From Setophaga petechia (lineage: Eukaryota > Chordata > Aves > Passeriformes > Parulidae), in contig JANCRA010000032.1 of the NCBI GenBank assembly GCA_024362935.1, positions 4,898,001 through 4,962,000 on the forward strand: 64,000 nucleotides of DNA, written 5' to 3'. Under the pieces are notes generated by a model. That model was not told where the DNA came from and did not search any database. It was given only the letters and a program-made list of their open reading frames with translations. The translations under genes and the position numbers were made by a program. Positions 25,801-37,873 of this stretch are shown one piece after another (within the stretch, counting starts at the first letter, position 1; the number at the start of each line of letters is the position of its first letter).

Positions 25801-28800
25801 AGCTTTGACTTACAATGTCACTTATGCCTTACATCACTAGAAGTTCTCACGAGGTTTATGCTCTTATAATTTGATCTCAGCTTTTGAATGCTCACGTCTT
25901 CCTCATTGTTAGACCAAGAGGAGAAGGAAAAAGTAGTTAACTAAGCCTAAACTGAATGTTAGTGTATTTTTAATAAGTTTTTCCTTTAAAAAAAATCCAA
26001 CAACTTGAAGAATTTGACAATGTAATATATAGGTAGTTCACAGAAACATTCTTATCTTTGATCATGAATGTGTAAGTGAAAAAGAACACGTGTCACAGTT
26101 ACATTTTTCTTCATGTTAGAGGTCAAAAAGGGTAAGAAAAATGCTTTTTCATTTAATTGCATATAAACATATCCCCAGCCACTGCTTAAGCTAAACTGTA
26201 CACAGAATGTTAAACTACTGTACATGAAGGTACTAGAAAATTAATATTTAATGAAAATCCTGCGTTAACCCCTTGATCCTGACCTTCAGGTTTAATGGGG
26301 AACTAGAACAAAAATATAGACCAAAGGCATCACTGCTGCAATAACAACAAAGAACACTACTTCTAGAGTTTGCCCCTTTCCAGATCTGTGAAGTTTTAAC
26401 ACAGCTCTAGATATTTCTTCTTGGCTCCAAAATTCTGACTCTCCCCATGCGATCTGACTCTGGAGAGGAAAGAGGCTTTCATTTGCCCATTTAATTTACC
26501 TATTTACCTTGCACTTTAAGGCAGTTTATATTTCAAAAAGGAAAAATTCTCTCCTCATTTGTATACTTCTGCAGGGCTTTGGCCAGCAGTTGTCACAGTC
26601 TATAGTCACAGATCTGAAGATATGGACACATATACTTGGTGGTCTTGGCCTGGATGTCCTGGGACATTGTCATTCCCTGTGACATTGCTGTACCAAGCTC
26701 TCCCCATAAGATTCCCTATGTCTAGCAAAGGATTTTGCTGAATATCCTGATCTCTCAGGGTCATCCATCACAGTTTGCTGCTCTCAGAGGCATGGTTTAG
26801 TGACACAGCACGTGCCTGCCCACTGGCTGAGCTGTGATTTTGGATTCTCCCATGGGTGTGGAGGAACTGTAGATATGGTGTGGGCCAGTCAGAAGATTCT
26901 CATGCAGAAGGGTACTCATTGCCAGAGAACAAGCTTAACAGTACGAAGAGCCTTTTAAAGAAGAAATTCTGGATATTTTTGAATTCCATATACTCAAGAC
27001 TAAGTGCCAAAGGAGGACAAAATCAATATGCAGCCATTTAAATACTTGCCCAGGTTTTCTTGAAGAATGTATTTGCCATATGTATTTTCCTTTCTAACGG
27101 GACATTTCTTCTTAGTGTTTTATTTGTTATCTAATCCATGGTTCTCCAGATCATCTAAAAAGATGAAGGCATGATAACTCCCACATTTTGCCCAGCACTT
27201 GGCACTCAAAAAACCCTGTCACAGGTGGAGTAGAAAAATGTCAGACCATTTTTTATTCCTAAAAGTCTATTGTTAGAAGTCACTCTTATACTAAAACTGG
27301 CTCATAGATATAGAAGTCATAGCTTTATTGCAAGTCTAACTTAAACACTTGAGCTTTCAAATTGGTAAATCAACCCTTAACCCTGGTACAGAAATCCTTT
27401 CGAGTGTGAGGGAATGTGAATTAATGCTGAGTTCTGTGCTTCAGTCAGTCAGGATTCTGTAGTTCCAAGATTCACAACTTTCCACTGTCGCTACCAGAGG
27501 CATCATTTCTTGAATTAAAATTTGATTATGGCAGATTTAGACAGTAATGATGTCTTTGCTAAACATTTCTGTGCACTTATCTGAATGCCCATTCATGGCC
27601 AGTACAGGCACTGGGACAGGGAGCATTCAAGTGTTTGACTCTGCTAGAGAGTGCCCAGATGCAGGACACAGAACCAAGAAAAGTGCTCCATCTTGATGCA
27701 GAATTCTTTCAAGGTTATATTTTAGTGATAAAGACATCCTTTCAAAAATCTTCCTTTGAAGAATTCTAACTATCCTATTGTTAATAGAAATGACAAAACA
27801 CGTATGGGACTTGGTTATATTTCCAATCTCCACTGTAGCACATGTTTCAATTAAAAGTAAAATTACCACATTCTTTAGTTTGTGTAATTTTTTGATAGAA
27901 TGGTACATTTATATGTTAATTTTGCTAAGATCAACTTTATTTATCTACAGGAAGCTATTCCAAGATTGTTGTACGTTTTCTTCACTTCTGAAATGTTATC
28001 ACATTTAATTGCCTGATCTTATTTGGGTTGCAATCATAGTCATTAATTAGCAGGAAGGTGAGGGACAGCATCATATCTAACTATCTGTTATGGCTGCTTT
28101 AATGAGGAAAATACCTGCCATCATTTTAAAGGCATCCTGTATACTTCACAAATACAGCTTGCTGTAGCATTCTCATTTAGACTGTGAACATCAAAGGAAA
28201 TTGATGTCAGGTGTGAACAGAAGCTGTTGAATATATCTGTTGAGGAAGCTGAGTGGTGTGTCTGGATGGGAGAGATGAAGGGCAGCTTAAAACATTAACA
28301 AAACTACAGGTAATTAGTGTAAACTTTCAAGGGTAAGGTATGCTTGAGGAATAAAAATGTTGTTTATAGCTATTCCCTGTAGTGCCACTATCGCTAAGGG
28401 TCTGTCAATGTTTTCATTTATAAAGCTCTATTTTTATAGGATTTTGCGCTAGTAATAAAAAATGTGCTTGGGGCTAGAAGTTGACAATTTAAAGAAAAAT
28501 AAATTGTTTTTGTTGTTTTCTAGGATTTTTTTGGGTTTTTTAAAATTATATTAATATAGGAATAAAAAAAGTTTATCTGTTTTGAATGTTTATTTTCCTT
28601 TGTGTAATTCATCTGTTGGTTTAAGATCAAATTAATGAAATTTGTCAAGCAATTAGTTCTTGGTATGAACTAATAGGTGTTGGAATTCCTGGGAAAGAAT
28701 AAGTAGAACAAGGTTATTTAGTGTTTCACAGGCAAAATTATACCTTTAAAACCGGATCATAAAGAATTCAAGGCATCTGAAGAATACATTGAGTAAATGT

Positions 28801-29300
28801 TTTCATTCCAAGGAAAGTGATAGAAAGCACAACCCAAAAAACAATCTTTAAGAAGTGCCAAAATATAGACAGTTGTGGTCAGTTTGAAAGATGTAAGCTT
28901 ACTGTGCCCTATCAGCCTTGCTGACTGGCTGCTAACAATGTTTTAATTCATAAATAGAATACAGTAGGAATCTTTTTGGGCTGCTGATATTCTACGTGCT
29001 TAAGAGAGACACGAAATAATTCCCTGGGTGGGGAAAGAAAAAAAGCTTTTGGCTCTTACCATGCAATTACAGCTAAATTCTGTTTCACTGTTATTTCATA
29101 TTTGACTCTCTTTACTGTAAGAAACAATTTTTCCTCTCCTCAGAGTACAACAGAGTAGAGAAAGGATGGTTCTACATTTGGGAAAAGGGTCCTTATAAAT
29201 GGAAGTTAAAGGGCCAAAGATTTCATGTGTCAGATGAGTGTATATCTAGAATAATATATGCTGTCCGTACAAGTTTCTTCACCTTCCAAGAGCTCTGATT
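22850..29300. other. Long AT-rich non-coding block
   Basis: About 6.4 kb without a nameable gene or repeat. Minor structures are a 15-bp word at 25,107-25,121 repeated 21 bp on at 25,128-25,142 (GGGGAAAGTATAAAA), and AT-rich palindromic text near 24,165-24,205. Open stretches are below about 95 codons and unrecognised. It could be a large intron or a gene desert. Confidence 0.5.
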
Positions 29301-29309
29301 GCTTTAGGA

Positions 29310-29460
29310 GAAAAGCCAAGTATCATTACCATATTGTATGGATGAGGGAACCAAAGGCAAGTGAAGAGCTGGTTTAAATGCCTCTGAGTAAAGTAAGCTA
29401 ACAAGGCACTGAAAGTCAAGTTTCTTAAAACATCATCCTAGTGCTTTACCCACTGTATGA
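29310..29460 (+). repeat. Possible MIR-like ancient SINE
   Basis: The order of words follows the MIR pattern: a GTATGGATGAGGGAACCAAAG segment in the place of GATGAGGAAACTGAGG, then GCAAGTGAAGAGCTGG, and finally AGTGCTTTACCCACT near 29,440-29,454 in the place of the usual CAGTGCTCTAACCACT end. Colinear matches over about 150 bp make this better supported than the other SINE traces here, but divergence is large. Confidence 0.45.
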
Positions 29461-29637
29461 ATTTGCCTCTGTTATCTTTTGAAGTCTTGGAAATTACTGG
29501 TGCAAGCTTTATTTCAGTGGTTGGTATGTAGTTCAAAATAAAACCCATTATGTTTTGTATCTATTTTTAAAGTTTCCATCAAATACATATAATAGAACCT
29601 GGATAGAAATAAAAATATACAGGTTTGGATTTGGGGT

Positions 29638-29692
29638 TTGACTTTTTTGTTTTGTTTTATTTTGGCTTTGTTTGGTTTTGGGTTTTTTTCTT
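29638..29692. repeat. T/G-rich low-complexity tract
   Basis: A run built of TTTTG and TTTGG words on the plus strand. It resembles the T/G-rich low-complexity stretches near 59.0 kb and 63.4 kb. Confidence 0.8.
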
Positions 29693-29712
29693 AATTGTGG
29701 AATCCATTGTTT

Positions 29713-29746
29713 CATACATATACATATATATATCTATATATATATG
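29713..29746. repeat. (TA)n-rich microsatellite
   Basis: A short ATATAT run with CATA and CTA interruptions directly after the T/G-rich tract. Confidence 0.85.
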
Positions 29747-32700
29747 GTAAGTTCTCCTTGAATATCATAGTTGCAAACTCATAGTGCATCACTGTGGAAG
29801 AAGTAACACTGCAGTCACAAATACTTGCTGGAGCAGCTTTTGATAAGAGTAGACTTTTTATCACGGGAGTGTTCTACATGGATGCACTGCACTCAAACCC
29901 CTGTAAAACCAGGATTTAACTTTCCTGATGAGTGCTACAGTTGCCAGTTTTGTGAGAACACATTATTGCTTTCCTGATACTTGACATTCATTTTCTGGAC
30001 CTGCAATCATTAATCCAATTACATGTGCTCAAAAGGCAAGATCATGGTTCTCTGACCCAATCATCTCCATAGGACAGGCTAGAAAATATCCTAATCATGC
30101 TTTTGTCATTAGAAACAGAGCAACTTTTAGAATCATCCCCAAAAAAGCCACTATTTTCTCTGTGTACTTTCATGACTTTTCAGAAAGGAGTGAAATTGTC
30201 CTTTTCACTTTATAGCTCCAGAATCCTTACAAGTCCATAGTCAGTGAAACTGAGATCCTTTTGCCTCTGTGAGGGAAACTGAGGGGCAATGGCCAGTCTG
30301 GATTCTGATACTAATTTTATAATAAGAACAATCCATGAATCAATACTTTCTGATCTTCATCATGCTCATATATATTAGGTGTCTTTTTTCTCCCTCTGAT
30401 ACTCATCACCCACTGCCCTTATATGAAAGGGCTGAATTCTGCCCTTAGATCCCTGACTTTAATTGAATTTCAGTTTAAAAGCTGAGGGAAAATTTGGCAC
30501 AAAAATCCCATATATTCACACTTTTTTTTGAGAACGTGAAGCTATGTTTGGGTGCAATAAACACCTGTCATCTTAAATAGTAAAGAATGTACTGCATTCT
30601 GCTTGTGTGGGGTCGTGTTTTTTACAGGATAAAAGTGCTTTAATTTCTGGTTAAATGCAAAGACACATAGGAGAGACTAACATTTTAAAAAAGGTATTGT
30701 AAGGAGAACTACAAGTAAATCCAAATAGAGTAAAAAATATCTATTTTATGCAAAAAGACACAAAACTGCTGTTTTAATTCATATGACCTTGGTACAACCA
30801 AGATTTTTAAATAATGATATGCCTAATATTAATGTGGAGATGACAAAAACTGGTTTAGACAGTTCCCAGTGACAGCCAGATAGTGATATCCTCTGAAAAG
30901 CTGGAGCAGAACTCTTTCCCTATTTCAACAACTACCTTTTTTGCTCTCCAAAGTTAAACAATAGATGAGACCTCCTAATGGCTTTCCATGTGTTCATCAC
31001 AGTTACCTGCGTGAATTTGCAGTAATTAAGCAATCTGAAACACTGACTGACCCAGAGAGAAAGCTATTCCATACCAGTGGTGTCCTTGAAATGTCTTCAT
31101 CATCAAGCGATCTCTTCTCTTCATCTCAGTGAAAGCTAACGTCAGCACTACTGTGTAGCAACCCTTCCCCTATATAGCTATTGAAATCTTATAAAGATGC
31201 TTTTGTTTTATATTAAATAAAAGAGAAAAAAAAAAGGAGAAAAATCCCACTAGCCAAACAGAGTAGGCAGAGAAATGGTCCTGTGAAAATGGTTCTGCTA
31301 TCAGGAAGGAGGAAAACGGGGCTTGCTGAGGATAAAAACAGTCCTTTTTTTAAGGTCAAAAATATAATTACCATTTGAAAGGATGTGAAGATGCACTACC
31401 TCAGGGACCACAATGGCCAAATTTGTGCCATTTAATGTCAACAGCCATTGGAGTTGTGATAAAATTAATAGAGCCTTGTGTGATTGATAACATAACTCAG
31501 CTGCCATTCCAGTAGAAAAATCCCACAGGTTTAGCAGCAAGGAACAGTGTTTAGATCACTTTTGAAGGGAAGCTGTGTGAAAGATGTACTTATGAGCTTT
31601 AATTAGCTTATGAAATCTGTGATGTCCTTCCCTATTACCAGCACCAAAAAATAAAAATGTATTGTTTAATTATTGACTGTGGGAGGTGAGGTTACTGCAT
31701 CTCTTTAGTAGCAGGACACTGTTTTTGGTACTGACAGTCGAGAGTGAAGAGAAAGGCAGGCTTTCTGCTGTGATTTTTTAAATGGAAAAGCTGTAATTTA
31801 TGTGAGGTAAAGAAAGGTGGTGCATCACCGACAGTGAGGGGAGTTCAACAATGACCTGAGGTCAGAAAGGAAGCCAGATATTCTGTAAATATCATATGCT
31901 TCAACTAGGAATCAGTTTATTTTTCATTTATTGATAGACTACATCCATTTTAGTACCCTATTCTGAGAAAAATGTATAAGTATTTTGGCCCACATGAATT
32001 TCAAAATCACACTGATTGGTTGTGTTATGAATCAGAAAGGAAAATTTTGCTTAAGGACACCAAGTCACAAGCCTTGTAGGGACATCTTTATGATTCTGTT
32101 GAATTGAAAATGCAGCCTGGTCATTAATGTAAAATATTGACTACAAACCTGTTTTACGTTTTTGAGACACTAACTTTTTTACATTTAGAGAAAATGAATT
32201 TTATATTTGATTTAGAATCATATAGCCATACAAATTCTAGAATTTTTTGTGTGTGTGCCATTAATACTCCTTTGACTTTTTATAAACTATAGATTATGTA
32301 AATTAGTACAATAAATTAACAATTTTTCCTGCTTTTTAGTGAATAATATTCTAGACATTTCAAGTTACATTTCTAGTAACAGTGTCTTTATCCTACTAAA
32401 ATCTCTCAATGATTAACTGAAAAACAATGGATAAATAATTAACTGAATATAAGCCATGGGACAGAGACTGTGTTTTCATGTATTTTCACTATTATTTTCT
32501 GTTATTAAGGTTATGATCTCAGTGCAAAGATGTCTAGTGTTTAGTTGGGCAAGATCTAGCACATAAGCCCAGTATCTTATCTCAGTGGGGAGAAGGACCA
32601 GTCTGCAACTTATCACAAGCCAATTATTTCAGCACTGATTTTTAGCCAAGACTTCCACCATAAGTCCTAACATATTCCTCAATAGTAGCAATAAAACAAG

Positions 32701-33213
32701 TCTACCCAATCTGTCAAGAGTAGAGCTAGCCAGGGGAAATCACTGGTGCAAAAGGTGAACTGGTTAAACAAAAATTGAATCTTTGATGAAAAATTTAATC
32801 AAAACTTAAATGTGAACAAAAAGGGTTATCCATCAAGATCGCAAAACTTCGACTGCAGCAGTCACCCAATGCATTAAATAAAGTGCTGAATCCCTGTGAT
32901 GGCCACAGTGATAGTAACCATTCACCAGCTTCAGTGAGGAAAATACATGTCAGAGAAAAGGAGCCACAGTGTTACTGTCCTAGATGTCATTACTCTTCCA
33001 CTGCCTCTGCCCTCTAAAAAGTTGTGCAGAACCAATTGAAAAGTCTTGAAACCAAATTATTTGCTCTGAATCAATAGTTCAATGTAGGAGGTCACTAGGC
33101 CAGAATTTCTGTTGGTAAATCTCTATCACTTGAGCATTTGGCAGTAGCACATCGTGTCTGTTGTCTTGCTTCCCGACACATTGTACAGGCAGAAAAGGCA
33201 TAGGAGAAATAGG

Positions 33214-33233
33214 TACAGGTGCATACAGGTGCA
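33214..33233. promoter_or_regulatory. Tandem CAGGTG E-box pair
   Basis: The 10-bp word TACAGGTGCA occurs twice in direct succession, giving CAGGTG at 33,216-33,221 and 33,226-33,231, one helical turn apart. CAGGTG/CACCTG is the E-box type bound by ZEB and SNAI repressors and some bHLH factors. A role is inference only. Confidence 0.25.
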
Positions 33234-35490
33234 TAATGACCAATAAAGGCCACAAAACCTGAGGCATAGTTTACTTCACAAAATATACAAGTACCTTAGC
33301 TAAGAATTATCGTCACATGTAATACTTTTAATAAATAAATTCATTCAAGAATTTTATCTGATGGGGAAAGCTTCCTGAGGACTCTAATGCTGTGATAACT
33401 TAATGGGACTATCTTTATCCTAGCTGATAAATGCACAACAATTCATGTCAAGATATTGGCACTCTGAAAAGCTAATGGACAGAATTATACTTTAAATATC
33501 ATTTACCTTCACAGGCTAACTAGTGTCAAAAAAGACTGACCTTCGAAATTGAGTAACAATGACAGCATTTTATAAAAATGCATGTAACGCCAAAACAAAA
33601 GAGGGAAAAAATGGTTAATTTATATACTTCAATGGATTGTTGATTTTTATAAAGCATATTATTTTCCTTTTATAAAACAGTTAGTCTGTAAAATATGATG
33701 CCTTGAGACCACAGAAATTAAAACACTGTGTATATCTAGTAGCTCTCATAACTATGACAAGGAGCTGAAAGAAAGTCTATGATTAAAATTGTCTCAAATT
33801 TCCCAGAGAACTTTATTTTAAACTGCTATGACTATGCCATTGACTTCTTTTAGCATAAAACCAGTTGGGCTGAAAACACTTCAAGGAAAGACATCTTACT
33901 TCACCCTGCAATATTTTGCAAATTTCAGTTATTATGATTTGTTGACCAGATTATTTACAGTATTTCTGCTAAAAAAAAAAAAAAGCCTATTATTTCCAAG
34001 TTTTCAGAAAACTGCCTGAAATCCTGTTCAGAGGAAAAAGGATGAATGGAGAGAAAAGTGTCAGGCTTGTTAGGTTATGATGAAGTTTTCTGAAGACCAT
34101 GTTCATCATGAGTGGCTTTTATTTCCTTACAACTCTTAAGTGCTGAGGGCTGTGCTGCACTTCTCACACAAGTACATATGAATGCCCCCATATAAGCCTG
34201 TAGCTCAGGGTGTGATTTCCCATCAAGTTTCTTCCCAAGCAAAAAATATTTTCTTAAGGCAGGGAGTAGTAGATTGGAAATCAGGATTTTTCATGCATTT
34301 TTAGCATCTGTATTTGCTTGCAATACTGAAGGATGAACAAGAAATAGTCAGTGCAGAAGAAGTGAGTGAACTGCAGCAGGTGTTCACTGCGCCATACTGC
34401 GAAATTTTAGCTGACCAAAATAAGTTATCTTACTGAAATGACTGGCTTGGTTCTGCAAATGTTGTCAGTTTAAATTCTTGAATTTGACAAGTATAGTTGT
34501 TGAGGTTTTTTTTTTTTTTAAGGCATGGTTCATTTCATATATAATATCACAATCATTTGGAAGATTTCTGGTGAAAAAATTGCTTAACTAAACATGAAAC
34601 TTCACCAAAATAAGCATTTTAAAGAAAGTGTAGATTTTGTTGAATTTTTTTTTATCTATGAAGAAATGACTTTTACCTTATAATGTTAAGTTTATTTCAA
34701 GATATAATCAAGCAATACAAGTTCTGATGGATATGGAACACACCCCCTCCTCTTTTCTCCTCCAGACTGTGGCTCTCCTGGCACTTCCATTTTGCCAGCC
34801 ATTTTCCCTTTGTCATCTGCTAGAAGTCTCACACAACATAAACTACCAAAAGTACAGAAAATATTTGGGCTACTCAGTTTAGAACAAATAAAGAATTGAA
34901 GCAGGAATAATGATTATTAAAGAGGCCTGTTAAGTTATTGGCTGAGTTGTTTGTTTCTAAACACAATAAATTCACTTTGGCTATTTTGTTTTCGTAATAA
35001 GTATTTCCATATTTCATGTTCTGTAAAAGAATCTGTGCATTTATTTTTCATTTAAATTCATTTTTAAAAGTTTTAAAAATAAAAAAAAAAAACCAATAAC
35101 CAGCACTGATTCTACTCAATGATTAGATTCTTCATCGTTTTGTGTAGACAGAGCACCTAAAGACCACCAAAAAAAATTACAATGTAGGGAAGGCCTGAGG
35201 GATCTTAGAAGAAGGAATTAAGTCTGGTAGGAAAAAAAGTCTGTAGAATTTTAGTGTTTGCATCGAAAGATATATGAGAATTGCCACATTAGCTGACTGG
35301 ACATTTGTGTGATAGGTTTACCCAGCAGGATACCAGCTGTCCACCAAATCACTCTGTCACTCCCCTCCTTAGCAAGAATGGGAGGGGAGAAAATGGGATA
35401 GAGCAAAACTTATAGATTGACACAAAGGCAGTTTAAAAAAGCAAAAGCTGCACATGGAAGCAAAGAGAAACAAAAGATTTTTTTTTTCTT

Positions 35491-35513
35491 CCTGTGCTGG
35501 GATCCAGCACAGG
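35491..35513. other. Perfect hairpin, 10-bp stem
   Basis: CCTGTGCTGG and CCAGCACAGG form a perfect 10-bp GC-rich stem with a 3-nt loop (GAT), directly after a poly-T run. The arms are GC-rich in AT-rich surroundings, which makes the match less likely by chance. Function is unknown. Confidence 0.55.
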
Positions 35514-37231
35514 AATCTGAAGCAGCAAGGGATACCTTTCTTGGCTTTATTCCTGGAGGCAGCATGCCCACTTAGAATGTGTCTCCATTCTTTAGCCTTC
35601 TGTAACCTTGCTCCTCCACTGAGCTCAATCAATAAAACTGTAACCTCCCCAAATAAAGTAAATATATTCTTCATTTTTTTTCCTTTTTTCTATGCCTTCC
35701 AGGTTACTGTATTACTACATTTTATGGTCCTGGTGTTTGACACAAATTTCCATGTAGAGCTTTCACAGGGGTTATGCACTGTGCAATGTTTACTGTCTGC
35801 AACATTTTGGGTTTCCTTTCTAATGTACTGCATTGAGCAACACTTCAACAGCAATATATTTTTTTGCTGCTATAGCTTGCGATACACAAAATGTTAGCTT
35901 TAGCAAAGTTAAAACTAGTTTGGATATAATGCTGACACCAGAAAAAGATCAAAAAAAGTATTTGGAAATTATCCCTTATCTGATTTTACCTTCACTCATG
36001 GACCATAAGAAACTGACTTTTATTTTTTCTTTGTTTCTGGTTGTGGACTTTTTACTGAAGATTATTTTTTATATGATTTCTCATTTTTAAGTCTTTTTAT
36101 GACTTTGCTCCCCTTTCAAAACTGGAGGTGAACTTGACCTAGTATGTTTGGTCAAGTGGAGTGAGGGGGACTTCATGAGATTTCTTCTCCTTCCTTTATT
36201 TGAGAAATCTGTCGTAGTCCAATGGGTGTCATTTTTAGGTTTCCTCAGCTATATTTTGTTCAGTGTTTTCATCCAGATGGAGAAAATAGTGCATATTTAA
36301 GGAAGAGGAGAAGAAGTCATATTACTCTAGTTTGACCATAAGCCTCTGTTACTTCTACAGGGAACTTACTTCCTTTTTTCGTACTTTTCCTATGTATATT
36401 CTGCATTTCTTAGGATTGCATGTGATTCTTCTTCAACACAAGGCTTTTCTTGAAGCATCTTACCACATTAGAGTGATTCAGAAGAGCTGCTTAGATATCT
36501 ACTTACATGTGTATAAGCAAGTATTTCTCACAGGAGCAATTGGGGAATTCATAAACTGAACAGGATATGCATGCTACAGTTAATTGTTGCAGTGAGGAAT
36601 ATATTTAAAGCAAAAATATCAAAACTGTTTCCTAAAATTTTTGCAGTGATTGAATGGAACACCTTAAAATTCAAACTTTTACGTTACTTATTATCTTTTA
36701 GATTTAGATCCTGTCCACAGTTTGGAAAGGATCAGTGCAGCTACCAACACAATAGTCAATAATATATTCTGTTCGGGGTGCAAGGCATGACCAATATATC
36801 TTCACTTAGTGGCATCAGTCAGAACTGGCCAGACAAAGCAATTTTAAAGGTAAAAGACATTTTTACCACAAGCTGACAGGTATACGCAGATTATGGTCCA
36901 AGGGGTGAGAAGATTTTTTCTGGCAAAAGAGGTCATTGTACCCACTAAATCAGAAAAATCAATTTTCAAAAATAAAATTTCAGAAACTTTTTGCAATTGG
37001 AGTTTAATAAAATTTTCCGAATCTCTCACTTCTCTCCAGTCACCAAGTTTGGAAAATTGAACTCCTAAATTCTTTACATACTCTCAACAAAAGGAATCAA
37101 GTTCAAACCTGTGAGTGTTATTAGCTTGTTAGTCACGTAGTCAGAGAAGTCAAATTGGTATGGATAATGCAGTCACTTTAACTGGCTTCACTTAGCCTAT
37201 ATTGGGGAATAAGAGGTGCTAAAAAGGAAAG

Positions 37232-37290
37232 AAATGGTGGAAGGAAGTGGCGGGAGGAAGGAAGTGGTGGAAGGAAGTGGCGGAAGGAAG
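37232..37290 (+). repeat. Degenerate GGAA/GTGG minisatellite leader
   Basis: Two near copies of a ~30-bp unit (GGTGGAAGGAAGTGGCGG plus AGGAAGGAA) lead directly into the pure microsatellite. They look like the seed from which the tetranucleotide array grew. Confidence 0.7.
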
Positions 37291-37382
37291 GGGAGGGAGG
37301 GAGGGAGGGAGGGAGGGAGGGAGGGAGGGAGGGAGGGAGGGAGGGAGGGAGGGAGGGAGGGAGGGAGGGAGGGAGGGAGGGA
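37291..37382 (+). repeat. (GGGA)23 tetranucleotide array
   Basis: Twenty-three uninterrupted GGGA units on the plus strand. Runs of three Gs with 1-nt loops satisfy the standard G-quadruplex pattern many times over, and the strand is purine-only. Its translation (Gly-Arg-Glu-rich) is an artefact of the repeat and not a protein. Confidence 0.97.
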
Positions 37383-37873
37383 GGAAGGAAGGAAGGAAGG
37401 AAGGAAGGAAGGAAGGAAGGAAGGAAGGAAGGAAGGAAGGAAGGAAGGAAGGAAGGAAGGAAGGAAGGAAGGAAGGAAGGAAGGAAGGAAGGAAGGAAGG
37501 AAGGAAGGAAGGAAGGAAGGAAGGAAGGAAGGAAGGAAGGAAGGAAGGAAGGAAGGAAGGAAGGAAGGAAGGAAGGAAGGAAGGAAGGAAGGAAGGAAGG
37601 AAGGAAGGAAGGAAGGAAGGAAGGAAGGAAGGAAGGAAGGAAGGAAGGAAGGAAGGAAGGAAGGAAGGAAGGAAGGAAGGAAGGAAGGAAGGAAGGAAGG
37701 AAGGAAGGAAGGAAGGAAGGAAGGAAGGAAGGAAGGAAGGAAGGAAGGAAGGAAGGAAGGAAGGAAGGAAGGAAGGAAGGAAGGAAGGAAGGAAGGAAGG
37801 AAGGAAGGAAGGAAGGAAGGAAGGAAGGAAGGAAGGAAGGAAGGAAGGAAGGAAGGAAGGAAGGAAGGAAGGA
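37383..37873 (+). repeat. (GGAA)122 tetranucleotide array
   Basis: One hundred and twenty-two perfect GGAA units followed by a partial GGA, with no interruption at all. All plus-strand bases are purines. The unit contains the ETS-factor core GGAA in every repeat. The continuous Glu-Gly-Arg-Lys reading frame through it is an artefact. Such length and purity point to a hypermutable, recently expanded locus. The stated length depends on the assembly being correct in a hard-to-sequence repeat. Confidence 0.97.

Larger units (their letters stand above)
29760..37200. other. Long non-coding block
   Basis: No gene or nameable repeat. Poly-T and poly-A runs lie near 33,970, 34,508, 35,080 and 35,480. 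Small structures: a pair of CAGGTG E-boxes in tandem at 33,214-33,233 and a hairpin at 35,491-35,513. The longest open frame (147 codons, 35,454-35,897) is driven by poly-T (Phe-rich) sequence and overlaps an opposite-strand frame. It is not a gene by any sign I can see. Confidence 0.5.

Noticed and set aside
32565..32610. Possible second copy of the sauropsid repeat seen at 16.8 kb
   Set aside because: Only AGCCCAGTATCTTATCTCAGTGG resembles it over some 23 bp; the flanks do not follow.
35454..35897. 147-codon open frame, Phe-rich, with hydrophobic parts
   Set aside because: The hydrophobic and Phe content comes from poly-T text, another frame on the opposite strand overlaps it, and no motif or splice context is visible.
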